Shown: positions 60,668-64,000 of the stretch, piece by piece
Position numbering within the stretch: the stretch's first letter is position 1
Layout: the number at the start of each line of letters is the position of its first letter
Notes under the pieces: generated by a model
What the model saw: only the letters and a program-made list of their open reading frames with translations
What the model was told of the DNA's origin: nothing
The model's database searches: none
Translations under genes and position numbers: made by a program
DNA from: Oceanobacillus senegalensis
Lineage (GTDB): Bacteria; Bacillota; Bacilli; Bacillales; Amphibacillaceae
DNA: 64,000 nucleotides
Assembly (NCBI RefSeq): GCF_900176885.1
Contig: NZ_LT839648.1
Span: forward strand, 3,508,039 to 3,572,038
Direction: 5' to 3'

Positions 60668-61321
60668 TCACCCCCTTAATTTAGCTTTATCTACTGTGGA
60701 CTGAAACTTTGGATGCTTTGTCCATTTTTTGTACAAATCAGAGTCTAATTCTTCCACGTACTTGAGAAAGGTAGGTGCCTGTTTACCCATTCCTTTGATT
60801 AATCTTTGTGGAAATTCCTTCCCGGGTATTTTCGTATGACGGTGCACATTTACTACCTTGAAGCTGCCATCTGGCATGAGGTAAATGTATTCTGGACTTT
60901 GATCAAGACGGGTATAACCAACTGCTTTAAAATCATTCAGAAGCTTCAGTAGTTTTTTGGTAAATTCCTTTGTAATGGTATTCTCCTTTAGATAATCAGC
61001 AACTGTTGGCGCATCAATCGGTTCCATTACTACGTAAGTACCTTTTCTTCCATATACAGTTGGAGTAATTCCTTGCTTCGCCCCAAGTTGAAGGGATTTA
61101 AATTCTTTCTCCGCTTTTTCTTCTTTTTCAAAATAAGCTGCACAATGATTTTTATCGATACCAATGACCACTCGCTTCTCTTCATGACTAATAACAGATA
61201 GGTCTGTCGGGTTATGCACTACCATCCCTGTATCTTCAGGTTTTGTCACCTTGATTTTATGGATCTCTTTGACTAATTGTTTGTCACTGAATCCTTTGGA
61301 ATCTTTGGCCATAATGAACAC
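60668..61321 (-). CDS. Degenerate kinase-like protein (paralogue of the gene at 54949)
   Basis: A 217-residue protein aligning with the kinase at 54949-55575: LGAKQGITPTVY vs RGNQIGITPKVY, and GYTRLDQSPEYIYLMPDG vs GFNRFDHSARHIYVVPNG. The glycine loop is lost, the ATP lysine position is Ala (HCAAYF vs RCVKIY), and the metal Asp is Asn (VVNVHRH). It is therefore probably a pseudokinase. The start is GTG 61321 or ATG 61312; AAAGGAGA spacing is imperfect for both. First gene of the minus-strand cluster. Confidence 0.78.
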   Translation of the reverse strand: MFIMAKDSKGFSDKQLVKEIHKIKVTKPEDTGMVVHNPTDLSVISHEEKRVVIGIDKNHCAAYFEKEEKAEKEFKSLQLGAKQGITPTVYGRKGTYVVMEPIDAPTVADYLKENTITKEFTKKLLKLLNDFKAVGYTRLDQSPEYIYLMPDGSFKVVNVHRHTKIPGKEFPQRLIKGMGKQAPTFLKYVEELDSDLYKKWTKHPKFQSTVDKAKLRG

Positions 61322-61365
61322 AACTCTCCTTTTCTAAAAAAATGTAAAGAATATTAACTTACTGT

Positions 61366-61394
61366 TAAGGTATGGAAATCTATCAAAGGGGAGT
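61366..61394 (-). promoter_or_regulatory. Possible SigK promoter of the GT4/GH57 cluster
   Basis: Minus strand: AC (61393-61394), 18 bases, CATACCTTA (61366-61374), which fits the SigK -10 CATANNNTA; the spacer is one base longer than usual. The rest of the 435-base gap (61395-61756) shows no other element I can support. Confidence 0.35.
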
Positions 61395-61756
61395 ATACCC
61401 CTGTCCAATTAAATAAAAATTGAAGAATATGCACTATAAGACTTGAACTCTTTTAAGCTGTTATTACTGTAAGTGAGGTCTGATGTGTCTACTTTATTGA
61501 AATAGGGTGGGATGAAATGGAGAACAGTTGATGATTAGAAGTGCTAAATAGTAGGTAGCAGTGCTGATAAAATTCATTTCCATATATTAATAGTATTGTA
61601 ATAGGGCTAGGAAAAAATGGTAATTATGTGGGGCTATGCTACAATTTCTTTACATTATTCGACAAACTATTTCCAATTCAAGCAGGCTATGGTAGATTTA
61701 TATAGGTGTAAATGATTAGATCTTATAGGAACATAGAATGAAGGAGTACTATTATA

Positions 61757-63214
61757 ATGAGAAATAAAAGTAGTGGTAAAGGTTTACAGAGAAACATACC
61801 ACAACAAGGTAAGAAACCAACGATTTTTAAAAAGATCATGGCTACAACATGTATTGCCTTAGGTCTGACGTTTTCGGTAGCTTATGCCGAGGAAAATATT
61901 GTCGAAACAGTTTTCCATGTTTATATAGATGAGGAGCATATTGGAAAGGTGAGTAATGAACAAGTTGTGGAGGACTTGGTAGATCAGAAGTTAACCGCAG
62001 GGGAGAAAGACTATGATTATCCTAATTTAACCATTGGAGAGGATATTACATATATTCCTGAGAAGGTTTTTAATCCTACATATAATAATGAAAAGGTAAT
62101 AGACAGATTAGAAGATGAACTCACAGTTATGGCTGAAGTGTTTGAGTTAAAAATTGGTGAAAATACAGTTGGTTATTTCCAAGATAGGGAAACAGCCAAA
62201 GAGGTTATGGAAGAATATAAAACAAAATTTGTCGATAAGGAAGCACTCGAACAAGTAGAAGGCTCTGATGAAAGCAATGAGGATAGAGCACTTGAAGTGG
62301 ATGAGTCTGTTATCACAGATGTAGTTCTAACCGAGGATGTCAAAATTTTAGAGGGGAAGTCACACCCTGAAGAAGTTTTAACAAAAAAAGAAGGCATCAA
62401 ATTACTTGAAAAAGGTACGCGTGTAGAAAAAACGCACCAAGTTGAAGAGGGAGAAGTTTTAAGCGAAATTGCTAATAAGTATGATCTATCAATGGAAGAA
62501 TTATTAGATTTAAATCCGGGTTTATCAGAGGATTCTCTCATTCAAATAGAACAGAAAATAACCGTGTTGGGTTATGAACCGTTTGTTGATGTTATCGTTA
62601 CGGAAGAAAAAGTAGTAGAAGAAACCATAGAATATGATACAAAGATTGAAGAATCGGATGACATGTATAAAGGAGAAGAAAAGGTAACTCAAGAAGGACA
62701 GGATGGCAAAAAGGAAGTTCATTATGTAGTTGAAAGGATAAATGGGGAACAAACCGAAAAGGAAAAATTAGATGAGAATGTAATAACGGAACCAGTTAAA
62801 AAAATCGTTGTTAAAGGAACAAAGGTTATCCCATCAAGAGGGACAGGTGACTTAAGCTGGCCAGCAGTTGGTGGGTATGTATCTAGTGATATGGGCCAAC
62901 GTTGGGGAAGAATGCACAAAGGAATTGATATAGCAGGTCCTAGCAATCGAAATATCTTAGCGGCAGATAATGGTGTAGTAGTATCCGCTGGCTATAACAG
63001 TGGTGGATATGGTAATAAAGTTGTTATCAATCACAATAATGGAATGAAAACGATTTATGCTCATCTTTCTTCTATTGATGTAAATGTTGGACAAACCGTA
63101 GAAAAGGGCCATAAACTAGGTGTCATGGGATCCACAGGAAATTCAACAGGGATTCATTTGCATTTTGAAGTATATAAAAATGGATCATTAGAAAACCCAC
63201 TGGATTATTTATAA
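61757..63214 (+). CDS. LysM/G5/M23 peptidoglycan endopeptidase
   Basis: A 485-residue secreted cell-wall hydrolase. It has an N-terminal membrane/signal segment (about 27-45, KIMATTCIALGLTFSVAYA). A long acidic region precedes a LysM (HQVEEGEVLSEIANKYDLSMEELL, about 232-275) and a G5 domain. The LytM/M23 zinc peptidase domain has HKGIDIAG (H, D ligands) and HLHFEVY. It is predicted to cleave stem-peptide cross-links. Its position just upstream of walR is seen in several bacilli and suggests WalR control, but I could not find a clean WalR box. Confidence 0.92.
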   Translation: MRNKSSGKGLQRNIPQQGKKPTIFKKIMATTCIALGLTFSVAYAEENIVETVFHVYIDEEHIGKVSNEQVVEDLVDQKLTAGEKDYDYPNLTIGEDITYIPEKVFNPTYNNEKVIDRLEDELTVMAEVFELKIGENTVGYFQDRETAKEVMEEYKTKFVDKEALEQVEGSDESNEDRALEVDESVITDVVLTEDVKILEGKSHPEEVLTKKEGIKLLEKGTRVEKTHQVEEGEVLSEIANKYDLSMEELLDLNPGLSEDSLIQIEQKITVLGYEPFVDVIVTEEKVVEETIEYDTKIEESDDMYKGEEKVTQEGQDGKKEVHYVVERINGEQTEKEKLDENVITEPVKKIVVKGTKVIPSRGTGDLSWPAVGGYVSSDMGQRWGRMHKGIDIAGPSNRNILAADNGVVVSAGYNSGGYGNKVVINHNNGMKTIYAHLSSIDVNVGQTVEKGHKLGVMGSTGNSTGIHLHFEVYKNGSLENPLDYL

Positions 63215-63229
63215 GACTTTAATAAAGTA

Positions 63230-63276
63230 AATCTTCAATCGGTGGGGGATTACTGCCCCTTAACCTGCGATAAAAA
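63230..63276 (+). repeat. Dispersed repeat R3, copy 2
   Basis: AATCTTCAATCGGTGGGGG-ATTACTGCCCC-TTAACCTGCGATAAAAA, nearly the same as 12374-12420. It lies just after the M23 gene. Confidence 0.75.
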
Positions 63277-63338
63277 TAGATATGAACAAAGTGACGGACG
63301 TAAAAGGAACACAATCAACGAATAACTTTAATTAGTAG

Positions 63339-63371
63339 AAAGACTGACTCTTGAAGGGTTAGTCTTTTTTC
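63339..63371 (+). terminator. Terminator upstream of walR
   Basis: AAGACTGACTC / GGGTTAGTCTT stem with G-U pairs, then TTTTTC. Confidence 0.85.
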
Positions 63372-63493
63372 TTATAAAATAGTATGTAAAGAATTAATTA
63401 CCAAAATGGGAAAATGGTTCAACTCAAGACATATCGGGTAAAGTACGATAAAATAGAATAAGGCAAAAGCAATGGTAAAAGGAAGTGACGAGA

Positions 63494-64000
63494 TTGAATC
63501 AGAAAATACTTGTAGTAGATGATGAACAACCAATTGCAGATATATTAAAATTCAACTTAGAAAAAGAAGGATATCAGGTAATTTGCGCTAATGATGGAGA
63601 TGAAGCCGTTAAATTAGCAGATAGTGAAAAGCCTGATTTAATTTTACTAGATATTATGCTACCAAATAAGGATGGTAATGAAGTTTTACGTGAAGTGCGA
63701 AAAACACAGACCATGCCAATTATTATGTTAACAGCGAAGGACTCTGAAATTGATAAGGTATTGGGTCTTGAACTTGGTGCAGATGATTATGTTACCAAAC
63801 CATTTAGTAATCGCGAATTGATTGCTAGGGTGAAGGCGAATCTAAGAAGACAACAGGTGCCAGAGGAACCTGCTAAGGAATCATCTGATATTGAAATTGG
63901 TAATTTAACCATTCATCCAGATGCATATGTTGTTTCCAGAGATGGCGCTCAAATTGAACTAACGCATCGGGAATTTGAATTATTATATTATTTGGCACGC
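63494..64000 (+). CDS. walR: Response regulator WalR (YycF), N-terminal part
   Basis: The first 169 residues of the essential cell-wall response regulator; the gene runs off the right edge. The receiver domain has [19 protein letters not shown], the phospho-acceptor Asp in [42 protein letters not shown], and the start of the OmpR-type winged helix ([13 protein letters not shown]). The TTG start at 63494 follows GGAAGTGA and gives the B. subtilis N-terminus. Its kinase walK should follow. Confidence 0.96.
   Translation, partial: MNQKILVVDDEQPIADILKFNLEKEGYQVICANDGDEAVKLADSEKPDLILLDIMLPNKDGNEVLREVRKTQTMPIIMLTAKDSEIDKVLGLELGADDYVTKPFSNRELIARVKANLRRQQVPEEPAKESSDIEIGNLTIHPDAYVVSRDGAQIELTHREFELLYYLAR

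Noticed and set aside
61560-61756. WalR binding site upstream of the M23 gene
   Set aside because: Single TGTAA-type half sites occur but no pair with the required 5-base spacing.

Overview
The window is a low-GC, endospore-forming Bacillaceae chromosome segment spanning the replication origin. I infer an Oceanobacillus/Virgibacillus-like lineage from gene content and order, but no species can be fixed from sequence alone. Evidence for the group is the conserved block dgk-dck, tRNA-Ser, serS, dacA, guaB, yaaC, gyrA, gyrB, remB, recF, yaaA, dnaN, dnaA, oriC, rpmH, rnpA, spoIIIJ, jag, mnmE, mnmG, rsmG, noc, soj, spo0J, ychF, rpsF, ssb, rpsR, yybS, gdpP, rplI, dnaB and walR. Sporulation genes also occur throughout (yaaH/sleL-like, an alpha/beta SASP, yyaC, cdaS, spoIIIJ).

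Layout. 1-10.4 kb: the 5' part of tadA, a LysM/GH18 spore hydrolase, an nsrR-hmp nitric oxide module with a clear NsrR operator, acsA, tRNA-Arg, dgk-dck, a T-box-controlled proC, tRNA-Ser and a T-box-controlled serS. 10.8-24.7 kb: dacA, guaB, yaaC and the gyrase/replication block, almost all on the minus strand. 23.2-25.5 kb: a bipartite oriC with DnaA boxes on both sides of dnaA, an AT-rich unwinding element next to dnaN, and a Spo0A-like box. 25.5-36.3 kb: rightward rpmH to spo0J with two parS sites, plus a three-gene forespore cassette behind a textbook SigG-type promoter. 36.5-49 kb: membrane proteins, yyaC, ychF, the rpsF-ssb-rpsR operon, yybS, gdpP, rplI and dnaB. 49.3-61.3 kb: an accessory segment where other bacilli often carry purA. 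It holds cdaS, sppA-RDD, csoR-copA-copZ, and a cluster of a GH57 glucanotransferase-like enzyme, a GT4 glycosyltransferase and four kinase-fold proteins. 61.7-64 kb: an M23 cell-wall endopeptidase and the start of walR.

The core acts as one unit for initiating replication (DnaA, DnaN, RecF, gyrase), segregation (Soj, Spo0J, Noc, parS) and ribosome/tRNA maturation. c-di-AMP turnover is represented by gdpP and cdaS within about 2.3 kb of each other.

The most unusual material is: (1) the GH57/GT4/kinase-fold cluster, with a poly-lysine-tailed HipA-like protein and an active/degenerate kinase paralogue pair at its two ends; (2) at least four families of short dispersed intergenic repeats, one always oriented with the downstream gene; (3) a four-box DnaA cluster in front of mnmE; (4) a tRNA-Ser with U73 while the serS T-box is built for G73.
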